A stretch of DNA of 64,000 bases from Diphasiastrum complanatum. Its lineage: Eukaryota; Streptophyta; Lycopodiopsida; Lycopodiales; Lycopodiaceae. The stretch covers positions 64,841,370 to 64,905,369 of the forward strand of contig CM055096.1 of assembly GCA_029204225.1 (NCBI GenBank). Reading direction: 5' to 3'. Position numbers and translations under genes: made by a program. The notes below the pieces were generated by a model. The model searched no databases, was not told the DNA's origin, and saw only the letters and a list, made by a program, of their open reading frames with translations. Positions 1 to 10,218 of the stretch are shown here, piece by piece. The first letter of the stretch is position 1; each line of letters opens with the position of its first letter.

Positions 1-1598
1 TTGAGGCTCTGCTACATATCTTGCTTCGCACGAAGATTGAGCCACCAGTGTCTGCTTCTTGCAGGTCCAGTTGATCGCAACTCCACATAATATCGAACAT
101 CCAGTAGTATTCGACTTGCTGTCGTCCTTACAGCTAGCCCAACTTGCATCGATGTAGTGTTGTAGGATAAAATCATTCTTCCTTTCGTAGATCAACCCAA
201 AATTGTAGGTGCCTTTCAGATACTGCAGGACTCGTTTCGCCATTTGCCAGTGTTGCATTCCAGGATTGCTGGAATATTGACTGACTGCATAGCTAAGTCA
301 GGTCTCGTACAAACTGTAAGGTACATCAGACTCCCAATTAGATTTTGACATGGGATTCTTTGCATCTTCTGTCTCTGTTGCCCTCTCTTTGCAATCAATC
401 ATCCCATATTGCTTCAACACTTTCTCAGCATATTTGGACTGGTTCAGATGCATGATTCTTTTCTTCTTGTCTCTTTTGATTTGCAGCCCCAAACATTTGT
501 TTGCTTCTCTTAGATCTGCGATTTCGTAATTTGCAGATATCTAACTCTTCATATCATCGATTAATTTGAGACAGTTTCCTATCAAAGAATCGTCCACAAA
601 TATTGTCAAAATCATGAATTTTCCTTCTATCTGCTTAATGTAGACATTGTAGTCGGAAGAGACTTCGAAAGATTATCGAGCTTCTTATACCAAGCTCTTG
701 AGGCCTGCTTCAGACCGTAGATACATATGTGTAATCAACAGGCGTAATCTCGATTATTCGGGTCTTCATGACCTTCAGGCTGTCATGAAAGTTTATTTAT
801 CCAAGTCTCCGTGGAGGAAGGCCGCTTTAACATCAATTTGATGTATCTCCAGTTTGTATTTTGTGGCATAAGCAAGGAGTAATCGGATGCTCGACATTTT
901 GACCATCGGGGAGTATGTATCGAAGTAATCGATACCATACCTCTGAGTGTAGCCTTTTGCGACAAGTCGAGCCTTGTATCTTCCGACACTGCCATCTGAT
1001 CTCAACTTCTTCTTATGTATCCATTTGCAGTCGCCTTTGTTCTTTCCTTCGGGTAGTGGTTCGAGTGTCCATGCTTGATTTTGCTTCATTGATTCGATTT
1101 CTTCTAACATGGCCTGTCTCCAAAATTCGCCCTCAGGACTCTGGATTGCTTCCAGATATGTCGTTGGCTCCTTGGTGAAACCACAAAATTCGAAGTCTGT
1201 GATTACACTCGATTGAAGACTATCGATAAGTCTGACGGGAGGTCTTCGAATTCTTGTCAACCTTTGTATCTGGATTTCTGGTTGCTGATTTGTCCTTTGC
1301 GTTTCTTCTTCGAATTCTTCGACAGGCTAATCTTCTATCTCTTGTTCGTGAGTTTGTGGTTCGACATTCTGATTCGACGTTTGGCCTTCATTTTCTTCTT
1401 CGATTGGTTATATCAAGAAGACTTCATGGCTATTCGATTCTTTTACTCCTGGAAATGTCGATTCATCGAACTTCACATCTCTGGTCATTACTACCTTCTT
1501 TGAGGTTGGATTGTAGAGTCGATAGATCTGTGAGCCGTTCGAATATTAGACCATCCATGCTTGACCATTCTGCATGCGTTTCCATCGAATAGAACTCG
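1..1598 (-). pseudogene. copia integrase C-terminus, reverse transcriptase and RNase H remnant
   Basis: On the minus strand, about 1260-793 encodes a typical copia reverse transcriptase N-terminus: motifs [26 protein letters not shown] and IHQIDVKAAFLHGDLD are visible. Upstream (1260-1560) is an acidic linker ending in the integrase tail motif YRLYNPTSKKV, with an in-frame stop just before it. Downstream, 492-298 carries the later reverse transcriptase segment (AEKVLKQYGM) in a different frame, and 1-200 continues into RNase H. Frameshifts and stops between these blocks show it is dead. It is the downstream half of the element whose gag lies at 8007-8596. Confidence 0.85.
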
Positions 1599-1603
1599 CA
1601 TTC
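1599..1603. repeat. Left target-site duplication CATTC
   Basis: CATTC immediately before the left LTR (1604) matches CATTC immediately after the right LTR (8007-8011). Five base pairs is the usual size for LTR retrotransposon integration. Confidence 0.9.
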
Positions 1604-1961
1604 TGTAATAGATCCTAACACCACAGTAGGGCAAACACTAATTGATCCACCCAACCTTGCCTACTCCCTGATATAGAGTAAGCCCCTCCTAGCCCAGTGT
1701 GAGGACTGGTAGCATGCTACTGCCAAGTGTCGGCCACGTGGCACTGACGTGGCCGACTGCACGTCGGGACCCAACTGGGGGCCCTATCCTGCTGACAGGG
1801 TCCCTAGGCTGTGTTAGGCCCGCCATGGCTATGGACCGTGCTGGGGCACACTACTCACACTGTCTTGCCCTGTTGGTCATGTACGCTGGACACGACCCTG
1901 ACTGTGGTATCTGACCTATCTGTGTTCTCTAGGGTTCGGCACTGGTTACGAACTCGTAACA
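1604..1961 (-). repeat. 3' LTR of the young gypsy element
   Basis: A 358-bp LTR beginning TGTAATAG and ending CGTAACA on the plus strand, so TGTTACG...CTATTACA in element orientation. It matches 7649-8006 base for base as far as I can read. It contains a G-box hairpin at 1729-1757. Short apparent ORFs inside it (for example 1699-1914) recur identically in the other LTR and are not genes. Confidence 0.95.
1729..1757. promoter_or_regulatory. LTR hairpin with G-box/ACGT elements
   Basis: A perfect 11-bp inverted repeat GTCGGCCACGT / ACGTGGCCGAC with a 7-nt spacer. The left arm and first spacer base form the palindrome GCCACGTGGC, a G-box; the right arm contains TGACGTGG, a C/G-box-like bZIP core. 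In plants ACGT-core elements bind bZIP and bHLH factors in light, ABA and stress responses. The copy in the other LTR is at 7774-7802. A role in LTR transcription is inference. Confidence 0.55.
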
Positions 1962-1974
1962 CTCCCTCCCCCTT
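1962..1974 (-). other. Polypurine tract of the gypsy element
   Basis: Directly inside the 3' LTR the element strand reads AAGGGGGAGGGAG, the expected plus-strand primer for reverse transcription. It touches the stop codon of the pol frame. Confidence 0.9.
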
Positions 1975-4957
1975 AAGAACCGTCTTGGTCCTCTAAGACA
2001 AAGTCTGGAAAAATCTTGCGAAGGACGCTGCCTCTTTCCCAAGTGGCATTCTCAACAGGCTGATCATTCCACTTAACCAGATATTCTCGGTATAGAGTAT
2101 GACGAGTCTGCGTCTCTCTACTATCAAGAATTTCCTCTGGTTCATGTGGAGGTTGTTGAGGATCCAATGGGAGAACTAGAACACTGTCCCCTACCAGATT
2201 ATCTGATCTGGTTAAGGCTTTTCGTAACTGACTTACATGAAAAACTGGAAAAACCTTACTGCTGTGTGGGAGTTCTAGTTCATAGGTGACCTCGCCTAGT
2301 CTCCTACTGATGGTAAAGGGACCACAATACCTTGGAGACAACTTAGCACACACTCCTGATTTGAGGGTTTTAGAGTCAACTGGGACTCTCAAGTAGACTT
2401 TCTCACCAGTGGAGAACTGCACATCCCGTCTGTGTGGATCTGCATAATGCCTGGCTCGATCCTGGGATTGTCTAATGCTACGCTTAGCATGTTCTATCAT
2501 CTGGTTTAGGTCTTCTAAAAAGTTTCTGGCTGCTTCAACTTTTTCTTGTTTAAACCCTACAGCTGTGGGTGAGCGTGGCTGAAAACCGTACATCAGCATA
2601 AATGGGCTGTATCCCGTAGCTGAATGTTTGGTACTGTTGTAAGCAAACTCTAATATTGAGAGATACTCCTCCCAATTAGTCTGCCTCTTGCTGACGTATG
2701 CACGAAGCATATGCTCCAGCACTTGATTTACCCTTTCTGTTTGACCGTCCGTCTGTGGATGGTCAGTGGTACTCATATTAAGTTTAGTATGGAGATGATG
2801 GAATACTGCCTTCCAAAAATTTCCAGTAAACTTACTGTCCCGGTCGCTGACTATGCCGGAAGGTAGACCGTACAATTTAAATAGCCCGTCTACAAACAAC
2901 CTCGCTAACTCTGGAGCTCTAACGGTTGTTTTGGTCGGAATAAAATGAGCCATTTTGGTCAGACGGTCAACTGTGACCCATATAGCGTCATTACCCTTTT
3001 GGGTTTTAGGCAGGCCTACTATAAAATCCATGGAGATACTCTCCCATTTACCAGCTGGTATTTCTAAGGGATGCAACAACCCTCCTGCCTTTAAACGCTC
3101 TGCTTTATTTACTTGACATTTCTGGCAACTGGTTACATACTGGTGGACGTCCTTTTTCATACTGGGCCAGAAAAATTGCCTACGAAGAAGCTCATAGGTC
3201 TTCTGCATGCCTGGGTGTCCCGCGCTAGGATTGTCATGACATTCATATAGGACCTGCTGCCTATAATCCTCTGAATTGGGGACACATACTCTATCTCTAT
3301 AGAGCAAGTACTCATCCTGAATGGAATACTGTTTCCATTTGAATCCTTGAGTCAACTGACCCTCAACCACTGGGGTTTGCTTGGGTAATACAGGCTCAGA
3401 ATCCTCAACGTCATCTGACGACGTATACTCGGACTCATCATCATTCTCAACGGAAGCTGCCGTATTCTTGGATGAACTGGCACCAGCCCCGGGAACTGGT
3501 TCTGGAGTCTGTAACTGTCTGTTCTGGACTGAGTTCCAGATAATAGAGAAGAATGCATCATGCTGGCATTTCCCTCTCAAGGACTCGAGTAACTCATTAC
3601 GAATCTGAGTAAAACTCAGCTCGTTTATCATAGGCATTCTGCTAAGGGCATCTGCTACTGTATTGAATTTTCCACGCCTATATCTGATAGACATGTCAAA
3701 CTCTTGCATCAACTCTGCCCAACGAGCTTTCCGACCTCTAAGCTCAGGTTGATTGCAAAGGTATCTGAGACTCTCATGGTCTGTCAGGACCTCAAAGTTG
3801 GCACCATACAAATAATGCCTCCAAGTCTTAAGGGCATGGACTATAGAAAAGAGTTCCTTTTCATAGGCACTGTACCTAGTCTGAGCTGGCTCGAGTTTTT
3901 TACTCTCGAACGCAACTGGTCGTCCACCCTGAGTTAGCACAGCGCCTACTGCAAAGTCGCTAGCATCTGTTTCGACCACAAATGGCTGATTGGGGTCGAC
4001 GACTTTTAAGACTGGTGCTGTAGCTAAGGCTGTTTTGAGAGCATCAAAGCTCTCCTGTTGTGCAGACTCCCAAATGAACTCCTTTCCCTTCCCCTTAAGA
4101 AGATTTGTCATAGGGACTGCTATCTGAGCATATTCCTTAACAAATCGTCTGTAATATCCCGCGAGACCAAGAAAGATTTGAAGTTCCAAAATATTCTGAG
4201 GTCTCAGCCAACTGAGTATGGCTTTAACCTTATTTGGGTCCATCTTAATCCCGTCTGAAGAGATAATGTGACCCAAATATGCTACTTCTTCAACGAAGAA
4301 TTCACACTTGGATTGTTTAGCATAAAGCTTATGCTTTCTGAGCAGTCGAAACACCTTTCTGAGGTGTTTTAGATGCTCCTTCCTCGTTTTGCTGTAGACG
4401 AGGATGTCATCTAAAAATACGACCACAAACTTACCCAAGTATGGTCTGAGGACACTGTTCATCAAGGTCATAAAGGTAGCTGGAGCATTTGTGAGCCCAA
4501 ATGGCATCACCTTAAACTCATAATGACCGTGACGAGTCCTAAAAGCTGTTTTCGAGACATCTTCCGATTTTATACGGACTTGATGATATCCCGATCTAAG
4601 GTCTATTTTACTGAAAAACTTAGCCCCGTCGAGTTGATCAAACAACTCGTCTGCCCGAGGCATAGGGTATTTATTCTTAATTGTGACTTTATTGAGGGCT
4701 CTGTAATCTACGCAAAGACGCATAGACCCCTCTTTCTTTTTCACCAATAGGACTGGTGAGGCCCATGGTGAACTACTGGTCTGAATTTGGCCTTTCCCAA
4801 GATAGTCTGTTAACTGCCTAGTTATTTCTTCATCCTCTGTTCGGCTGACCCGATACGGAGGTTTAGAAACAGGTGCTGTACCTGGTACTAGGTTTATTAC
4901 ATGATCTACCTCTCTGCTAGGTGGTAAACCATGTGGCAAATCTTCAGGAAAAAACAT
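1973..4957 (-). CDS. pol: gypsy Pol: reverse transcriptase, RNase H, integrase, chromodomain
   Basis: A 994-residue frame. Reverse transcriptase occupies about residues 40-250 with [24 protein letters not shown], the active-site FLDD at 181-184 and LGHIISSDG. RNase H spans about 320-445 ([22 protein letters not shown]). A serine- and acid-rich linker, about 485-530, precedes integrase: zinc-binding H574/H581/C611/C614, then the DD35E core with D644, D705 and E741 ([12 protein letters not shown]). A C-terminal chromodomain lies at about 930-990 ([18 protein letters not shown]). The ATG at 4957 overlaps the gag-protease frame by 14 bp in the +1 frame, so Pol may be made by frameshifting or the overlap may be a one-base mutation in a run of six T. 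Otherwise intact. Confidence 0.93.
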   Translation of the reverse strand: MFFPEDLPHGLPPSREVDHVINLVPGTAPVSKPPYRVSRTEDEEITRQLTDYLGKGQIQTSSSPWASPVLLVKKKEGSMRLCVDYRALNKVTIKNKYPMPRADELFDQLDGAKFFSKIDLRSGYHQVRIKSEDVSKTAFRTRHGHYEFKVMPFGLTNAPATFMTLMNSVLRPYLGKFVVVFLDDILVYSKTRKEHLKHLRKVFRLLRKHKLYAKQSKCEFFVEEVAYLGHIISSDGIKMDPNKVKAILSWLRPQNILELQIFLGLAGYYRRFVKEYAQIAVPMTNLLKGKGKEFIWESAQQESFDALKTALATAPVLKVVDPNQPFVVETDASDFAVGAVLTQGGRPVAFESKKLEPAQTRYSAYEKELFSIVHALKTWRHYLYGANFEVLTDHESLRYLCNQPELRGRKARWAELMQEFDMSIRYRRGKFNTVADALSRMPMINELSFTQIRNELLESLRGKCQHDAFFSIIWNSVQNRQLQTPEPVPGAGASSSKNTAASVENDDESEYTSSDDVEDSEPVLPKQTPVVEGQLTQGFKWKQYSIQDEYLLYRDRVCVPNSEDYRQQVLYECHDNPSAGHPGMQKTYELLRRQFFWPSMKKDVHQYVTSCQKCQVNKAERLKAGGLLHPLEIPAGKWESISMDFIVGLPKTQKGNDAIWVTVDRLTKMAHFIPTKTTVRAPELARLFVDGLFKLYGLPSGIVSDRDSKFTGNFWKAVFHHLHTKLNMSTTDHPQTDGQTERVNQVLEHMLRAYVSKRQTNWEEYLSILEFAYNSTKHSATGYSPFMLMYGFQPRSPTAVGFKQEKVEAARNFLEDLNQMIEHAKRSIRQSQDRARHYADPHRRDVQFSTGEKVYLRVPVDSKTLKSGVCAKLSPRYCGPFTISRRLGEVTYELELPHSSKVFPVFHVSQLRKALTRSDNLVGDSVLVLPLDPQQPPHEPEEILDSRETQTRHTLYREYLVKWNDQPVENATWERGSVLRKIFPDFVLEDQDGS

Positions 4958-6500
4958 CTTTAAATTTAGACAATAAAGTTTCTAATTTACTGATTTTCTG
5001 CTGAATAGAACTGGAAATAGAAACTTCAGGAATAAACTGAAAGTCACATAAGAATACCTGATGGTCTTCGTCTCCGATTAGCTGACAGAGCTCTGAACTG
5101 CAGACCATAGGGCTGTTGGGAACATCATGCTCCCCATGCAACTGGATCTCTCGGCCTTTATACTGAAAGCTGAGGGTGTTCTCCTGATAGTTTCTGTGGA
5201 GGGAAGGTCCTAAACTGTAGAGCCAATCTCTCCCGAGAACAATGTCTGTTCGATCCAGGTGCATTATCTGAAAGTTTATTTCATCTTGGTACCCCTGAAT
5301 ACCAAGATTTAACTTACTTACCATAGTTTCCCATATTTTTTTATCTTCACCCTTAGCTAATGAAACTATGTACCTATGCTGACTAGGTACTTCTGGTAGT
5401 TTAAGCTTTTTAACCAGGGTGTGGTTGATGAAATTATGGGTTGCCCCATCATCAACCATGACTCTTACTGACTGGTTACCAACTTTCCCATGCATACGTA
5501 CTAGGTCATGCGGCCCAAAGCTGAAGGGTCTCGCTAGCATTGCAGAGGTCAGCTGGCAACAGTGTTCATGATCTTCATGATACACTTTGATCTCGGAAGC
5601 TGCCGAGTCACTGGGGAAACATACAGTCTGAACAAGATGAACTTGTTTTTTATCTTTTTTAGTGAAAGGCCCCTTGGGACACTGTATGACTGTGTGTCCC
5701 TTGCCCATACACACAAAGCACAAACGTTCTTGTTTGGCTTTCTCAAAATCATCTGGTTTTAAGGGCTGTATGTGTGAAGGGCGTTTCTGAGGAGCTTCAC
5801 CTTTAAATTTATCTTCTTTCTTTCTTTTTAAAAATTTCTTTTTAAATTGAAAGTCTTTCTGAGGAAGCTGCTCATAAAGTGGTTGCTGTCTCGCTCTCTT
5901 CCTACCCACTGAATCATCATAGATTTGAGCATATCTGAGAGCTTGCTCAAGGGTAGTAGGCGAGTTTCTCTGGACCTCTACTTTATATTCATCTTTGAGG
6001 CCACGGACAAATCCCCTGATTTTTTGATAGTCATCCATATTTTTAATCTTTAAAATTGCCTCTCGATACTGCGAGATATATTGGATGAGGGACTTGTCCA
6101 TTACTGTTCTTTCCCAGGCTTCCCAGGCTCTATCAAGTTCATTCTCTGGTAGAAATTCTCTTAGGAAAGCTTCTTCAAAAGCTTTCCATGACCGGGGAGT
6201 CTGCCCAGTCTCCTGGAGATTTAACCACCACTTATAGGCCATAGGCCCTAAAGAAAGACTGGCCTCAATTGCTTGCAAATGGTCAGGGGTCTGTTTAAGA
6301 GCATGAATGTTCTTCCATTTGCTGAGGAAGGTTTGTAGAATATCTGCATTTCTATCCTTCTCTTCCCCATTAAAAGTAGGAGGCTTTAAATCTTTAAAAA
6401 CACTGGGGTGAGACCGTAAAGTCTCACCCGAAACTGATGGAAGTGGAGAAGGGGATAACTGAGAAGTGGAGGGAAGGGCTTCCTTTCGCGGAGCTCAAAA
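4944..6500 (-). CDS. gag: gypsy Gag C-terminal part and aspartic protease
   Basis: From the first ATG (6278) this frame gives 444 residues, but it is open further upstream to about 6500. It starts with a retrotransposon gag domain ([17 protein letters not shown], then a large FVRGLKDEY motif), has a basic stretch at residues 140-165, one CCHC zinc knuckle at about 187-200 ([14 protein letters not shown]), and the protease around residue 276. The protease signature reads [11 protein letters not shown], where the family normally has D-S-G or D-T-G, an unusual substitution next to the catalytic aspartate. It ends at 4944 with a stop just after the run of T that overlaps the pol frame. Confidence 0.88.
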
Positions 6501-6753
6501 TCAAGTTTTTGAGTTCAGCGAACGAGTCGTCCACACTGGACTTGAAATTGGCTAATGCCAGCTTCAGTTCATCCACTTCTGTTACCAATTGGAGGAACTG
6601 CTCCTTGGTAACCAGTTCGTCGAGTTCTTCGGCGAACTGTTCCTGTTCTTCTACTTCCATGGGTTCCTTCCCTTTTCTGTAAGCCAAGGCTTCTGTTTCA
6701 AGTTCGTCGAAGCCTCTCTCCTGGGGTTGATCAGGTCCCTGAGGAGTGGTCAT
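6424..6753 (-). CDS. gag: gypsy Gag N-terminal part
   Basis: A 109-residue frame starting at ATG 6753, rich in glutamate and glutamine, with a probable coiled coil (about residues 35-85). The last 20 or so residues read out of register: the +1 frame over the same bases is open and continues into the gag-protease frame. The break point lies near 6480-6500. The start is supported by its position after a long leader and by the absence of earlier in-frame ATGs with coding character. Whether this is a mutation, a sequencing error or a functional split is open. Confidence 0.75.
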   Translation of the reverse strand: MTTPQGPDQPQERGFDELETEALAYRKGKEPMEVEEQEQFAEELDELVTKEQFLQLVTEVDELKLALANFKSSVDDSFAELKNLILSSAKGSPSLHFSVIPFSTSISFG

Positions 6754-7633
6754 CTTCGAAACTGAAAGAGAGCTACCTTAACTTCTGAAGGAAAAAAGTC
6801 TAAAAGACTAATTCACAACTGTACAAGGGAAAGGAAAGATGACTTAGCTGTTTCTGAGGACTGTACTTCCAAAGAGATTATGAAGAGGAACCCTTTCAGC
6901 TCTTTTCCCCAAGATTTCAGACCTGCTGTCCCGGAAAATGCCAGTTTGAAGCTTCAAAACGGTGCCAAATTTCCCGGTTCTTGAGTTGAGTAGCTGACTG
7001 ATCTGATTTGAGGTGTGGGGCTCCAACAAACCGAGTAAAAACCGGAAGTTTACAAAAAGAAATCCGGAATTTTTGAAGTCCCTGCCCTCGCTGGTTGGTC
7101 AGCAACCTGTCTGGCCCGATTTGTCCAATTTACAGCTCTGAAATCACCTTGATTCTCTGATTTACTCTCAGCCTGTAGGTCGCTGGTCTGTAGCAAGCAA
7201 GTCTGAAACTCAGACTCCTGAAAAACTTCTGAAAAACAGGGTTAAATTCTGAGATTTCTACCCTACTGTCCAGCGCTGGCCCTGCTACAATATTTCAGAT
7301 CAGAACTCCTTCTAATCTACTCAGAACTTCATACGAAACTCAGATTTGAGGGCTGACTATACAGCGATGGACCTGCTCTTCCCTTCCTCTTGAATTTCCG
7401 CTCAGATCATAGTGATCTACACTCGAAAATCAGAGAGGGAAACTGATTTTTCAGCGCTGAAGCTATTGTAAAAGATATGCTTCCAAACTACTGAGAAATC
7501 CAGCAAATTGGAGGATTAGAAAGCTGATCCTACAACGATTTTCCTCCTCTATTCTTTTCTGAGAATCTCCCAGATCTTTCCTATCTTCTGATAGCTTTCT
7601 CTACTGTTGCTCCTGAACTCCCTAGGATGGAGA
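6754..7633 (-). other. Untranslated leader of the gypsy element
   Basis: About 880 bp between the primer site and the gag ATG, without a long reading frame. Leaders of this kind carry packaging and dimerisation signals in LTR elements; I see no specific motif here. Small frames at 6844-7105 lack coding character. Confidence 0.7.
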
Positions 7634-7647
7634 TGGCTCTGATACCA
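7634..7647 (-). other. Primer-binding site, initiator tRNA-Met
   Basis: On the element strand TGGTATCAGAGCCA lies one base inside the 5' LTR, the standard plant complement to the 3' end of initiator tRNA-Met. Confidence 0.92.
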
Positions 7648-7648
7648 G

Positions 7649-8006
7649 TGTAATAGATCCTAACACCACAGTAGGGCAAACACTAATTGATCCACCCAAC
7701 CTTGCCTACTCCCTGATATAGAGTAAGCCCCTCCTAGCCCAGTGTGAGGACTGGTAGCATGCTACTGCCAAGTGTCGGCCACGTGGCACTGACGTGGCCG
7801 ACTGCACGTCGGGACCCAACTGGGGGCCCTATCCTGCTGACAGGGTCCCTAGGCTGTGTTAGGCCCGCCATGGCTATGGACCGTGCTGGGGCACACTACT
7901 CACACTGTCTTGCCCTGTTGGTCATGTACGCTGGACACGACCCTGACTGTGGTATCTGACCTATCTGTGTTCTCTAGGGTTCGGCACTGGTTACGAACTC
8001 GTAACA
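7649..8006 (-). repeat. 5' LTR of the young gypsy element
   Basis: A 358-bp LTR that I read as identical to 1604-1961, including the G-box hairpin (7774-7802). In the element's orientation it is the promoter-bearing 5' LTR. Followed by target duplication CATTC at 8007-8011. Confidence 0.95.
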
Positions 8007-8596
8007 CATTCCAAGATCTGCTATCCTCGATACAGAGAGTAGGTCTCTCCTCAATGTGGGTAGATAGAGCGCTCCTTGTAGCTCCGTATGTCCTGACAGT
8101 GTATGGAGCTAAAGAGTTCCGATGCCTTCGACATCGTGTGTGCTCCCATCCCCCAGTATCACTGTTCTTGTGTTGTCCAGTGTCTTGTAGTTCATTAGAA
8201 CATTCTTGTTGCAGATGATATGAGATGTGGCTCCTGAAGATCCCCCTCATTCCCATCCCATCGCAAGTTCTGTAGCTGATTGTGGAGGTGCATAATTGAT
8301 GCTGCTGTCCTCACTTCGTACATTTGCTTTAGTTTTTCCCACACTTGATGGCTGCTTTGGCAGTCTTCAATTTGCATGAGGACAATGATCGCCATTGCAC
8401 GCTCATCCTTCCTCACCCATTCCGCCCTTCTTGGATCTCCCTCTGGAGGTTTTGGCTCTATGAGATCGGTCATTGGCCATATCCCTTCGCCTTTTAGAAG
8501 TGTCTTTATCTTGAACTTCCATATGCGGTAGTTTGCGACATCAAGTTTGATCGTGACCTTTTCCTGAATTGTAGTAGCCATATTGTATCTAATCAC
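8007..8596 (-). pseudogene. copia gag start and protease fragment
   Basis: From ATG 8581 (or 8596) the minus strand encodes a copia gag N-terminus: VANYRIWKFKIKTLLKGEG, then DERAMAIIVLMQIEDCQ and VWEKLKQMYE, the UBN2/DUF4219 type. At about 8250 the frame jumps straight to the end of the protease (ILGDGSTHDVEGIGT, LYLPTLRRDLLSVSRIADLG), skipping the zinc knuckle. The protease frame carries a stop at about 8110 and then runs across the gypsy insertion point. Non-functional deletion derivative. Confidence 0.8.
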
Positions 8597-8597
8597 C

Positions 8598-8611
8598 TGG
8601 CTTTGATACCA
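8598..8611 (-). other. Primer-binding site of the copia element
   Basis: TGGTATCAAAGCCA on the minus strand next to an LTR-like end; this is the initiator tRNA-Met type site with one or two changes. Confidence 0.75.
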
Positions 8612-9170
8612 TGTTGGGATTTGCGTTGTGGAAACGCGCTGTTTGACGTGCAGAATTGCAAGAACTAGATGGGCTAATACTAATCAGAGACAGTGCAACA
8701 ATCAATCAAATACATGCATCGCAAATAACCCACTACTGGAAGAACAAAACACATATTGTATTTCTTCTCTTAGAGCGAGTCGACAGTGTAGCGCAAAATA
8801 GCGGCCTGACGATCCTCTTACAAAATTCTCTCTTCTCTATATCTCTTTTGATTTCTGTTCTACATTTTTATTCCACTAACGAGAATTAAAAAATAACTTA
8901 CCTAGTCATTACAAGAGAGGTTTATGCTAAACTATCAGCTAACTACGTCTCTCCTCTTGTAACGTTGCCTACGGCCGACTATGACAGTTTTGTTTCTCAC
9001 GACTCTTATGCTTCGAATTCGATAATTCGAATCACTCGACAGTTCGTTAGTTCATGGTTCGTTTAAGCTCTTGTAGAACATTCGATAGTTCGGAAGCTGT
9101 TCGAACTATCGGATCTCAGGTGTTGGTGTCAATGGTGTGTCGAACTATCGGCTGTTCAGGGAATGTGTCA
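8612..9170 (-). repeat. Probable 5' LTR of the split copia element
   Basis: The left end (TGTTGGGA) is fixed by the adjacent primer site. The right end is inferred from a change in character and a CA dinucleotide near 9170, where reverse-transcriptase coding of another copia begins. The partner LTR lies left of the window, so the boundary cannot be confirmed. The right half repeats the word TTCGAACTATCG and similar several times. Confidence 0.55.
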
Positions 9171-9960
9171 AAAAAGGTTGGTTGAGTTCACCATCTCCAA
9201 CAATTATCGGTCCACCTGTCCCTTTGTCCCATATTTCACCTTGAACACCCACTTGTTTCCTACGGCCTTTCTCTCTGGCGGTAGTTCCATTAGCACCCAT
9301 GCTCTATTTGCCACGATCGACCGCAATGCCTCTTTCTTGGCTTCTTCCCACTATTCCCTCTCAGCACTCTGTCACGCTTCTAGCCATGTCTCTGGTTCCC
9401 TGATCACCTCGCTTGCATCTTGTTGGTGCCCTACGAGTCCCATCTCGATCTACCTTCTTGGTGCTCTTCTCTCCCTGGTGGACCTTCTTGGCCCCTCCAA
9501 CATCTCCTATACTGTTGGCTGTGACCTCTCTTCTTCATGATCTGTAGGTTGACCAAATACAGAAAGGTCTTCCCGCTGAAGTCACCAATGACAGTTACGA
9601 AGTACCTAGATCTTCCCAAGGATTCTGGATCAATTGGTGCACATATGTCTGTGTGAACCAATTCCAGCAATCTCTTTGTGCTTATGCCAGATCTTCTTTT
9701 GAAGGGTTCCCTGCCCAACAATGCAAAGTCCAAATCGAAAAACTTGCATTCCAATCTACATATCAAAGATTACCCATGATAGGTCACAATGCTTATTTGC
9801 ATATCCTTGACAAGTTACCTTGCTTCATCACAAGCCATTTCTTTCAAGCCCTCATGACCAGATTTGGAGGTGTAAAATCAACTCTAATTGCAGTACTACA
9901 TTCCTCTCAAGTATGGAATGACTCCCTGTCATCGTGCCACTTATTCCACCACTAGTAAGC
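9171..9960 (-). pseudogene. Second copia fragment: integrase and RT start
   Basis: On the minus strand, going right to left: a pre-integrase segment near 9900-9770 with frame breaks (GLKEMACDE), an integrase core start (LELVHTDICAPI, then RYFVTVIGDFSGKTFLYL) at 9660-9530, then after a deletion the reverse-transcriptase start (KWVFKVKYGTKGQVDR) ending about 9180. Its wording differs from the element at 1-8600, so it belongs to another copia family. No LTR is recognisable. It abuts the phosphatase exon region. Confidence 0.75.
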
Positions 9961-10102
9961 TACACCCTTTAGAAACAACAATGCATGGCCAGATTGTGGA
10001 GACTCTTGGTGCCAGGATATCCAATATCCTATTCCACATGTCTAGCCAAACCTCCAACTTTCTCACTAAACCATCATTGATCATTTTTTTGTTAAATCTT
10101 GA

Positions 10103-10105
<3 letters not shown>

Positions 10106-10155
<50 letters not shown>
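10106..10155 (+). repeat. (GA)n microsatellite
   Basis: About 50 bp of uninterrupted GA dinucleotides just upstream of a phosphatase exon. Confidence 0.95.
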
Positions 10156-10157
<2 letters not shown>

Positions 10158-10218
10158 TACTTTTTTGATAGAATCAAACTCCTACAAATTATAAACATTG
10201 AAGATACATTTTTTTCAG

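Larger units (their letters stand above)
1604..8006 (-). mobile_element. Full-length Ty3/gypsy chromovirus, nested in copia
   Basis: A structurally complete gypsy LTR retrotransposon of 6,403 bp. It has 358-bp LTRs at both ends with no difference that I could see, TG...CA termini, the 5-bp target duplication CATTC at 1599-1603 and 8007-8011, an initiator tRNA-Met primer site next to the right LTR, and a polypurine tract next to the left LTR. Domain order gag, protease, reverse transcriptase, RNase H, integrase, chromodomain places it among the plant chromoviruses. Identical LTRs imply a very recent insertion. The coding region is in three overlapping or adjacent frames rather than one, so autonomy is uncertain. 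A decayed relative lies at 24747-25832. Confidence 0.95.
1..9170 (-). mobile_element. Ty1/copia retrotransposon, decayed, split by a gypsy insertion
   Basis: A copia element transcribed right to left. In element order it has an LTR-like segment (about 9170-8612), an initiator tRNA-Met type primer site, a gag start, a piece of protease, a piece of integrase C-terminus and reverse transcriptase; the 3' end lies beyond position 1. Large internal deletions removed the gag zinc knuckle and most of the integrase. It is interrupted at the sequence CATTC by the gypsy element at 1604-8006. Reading across that point with one CATTC copy removed keeps the protease frame continuous, so this copy had already lost its other domains when it was hit or decayed in parallel. 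Not capable of autonomous movement. Confidence 0.85.

Noticed and set aside
1699-1914. Open frames inside the gypsy LTR (also at 7744-7959)
   Set aside because: They recur identically in both LTRs and have no protein family; they are chance frames in GC-rich non-coding sequence.
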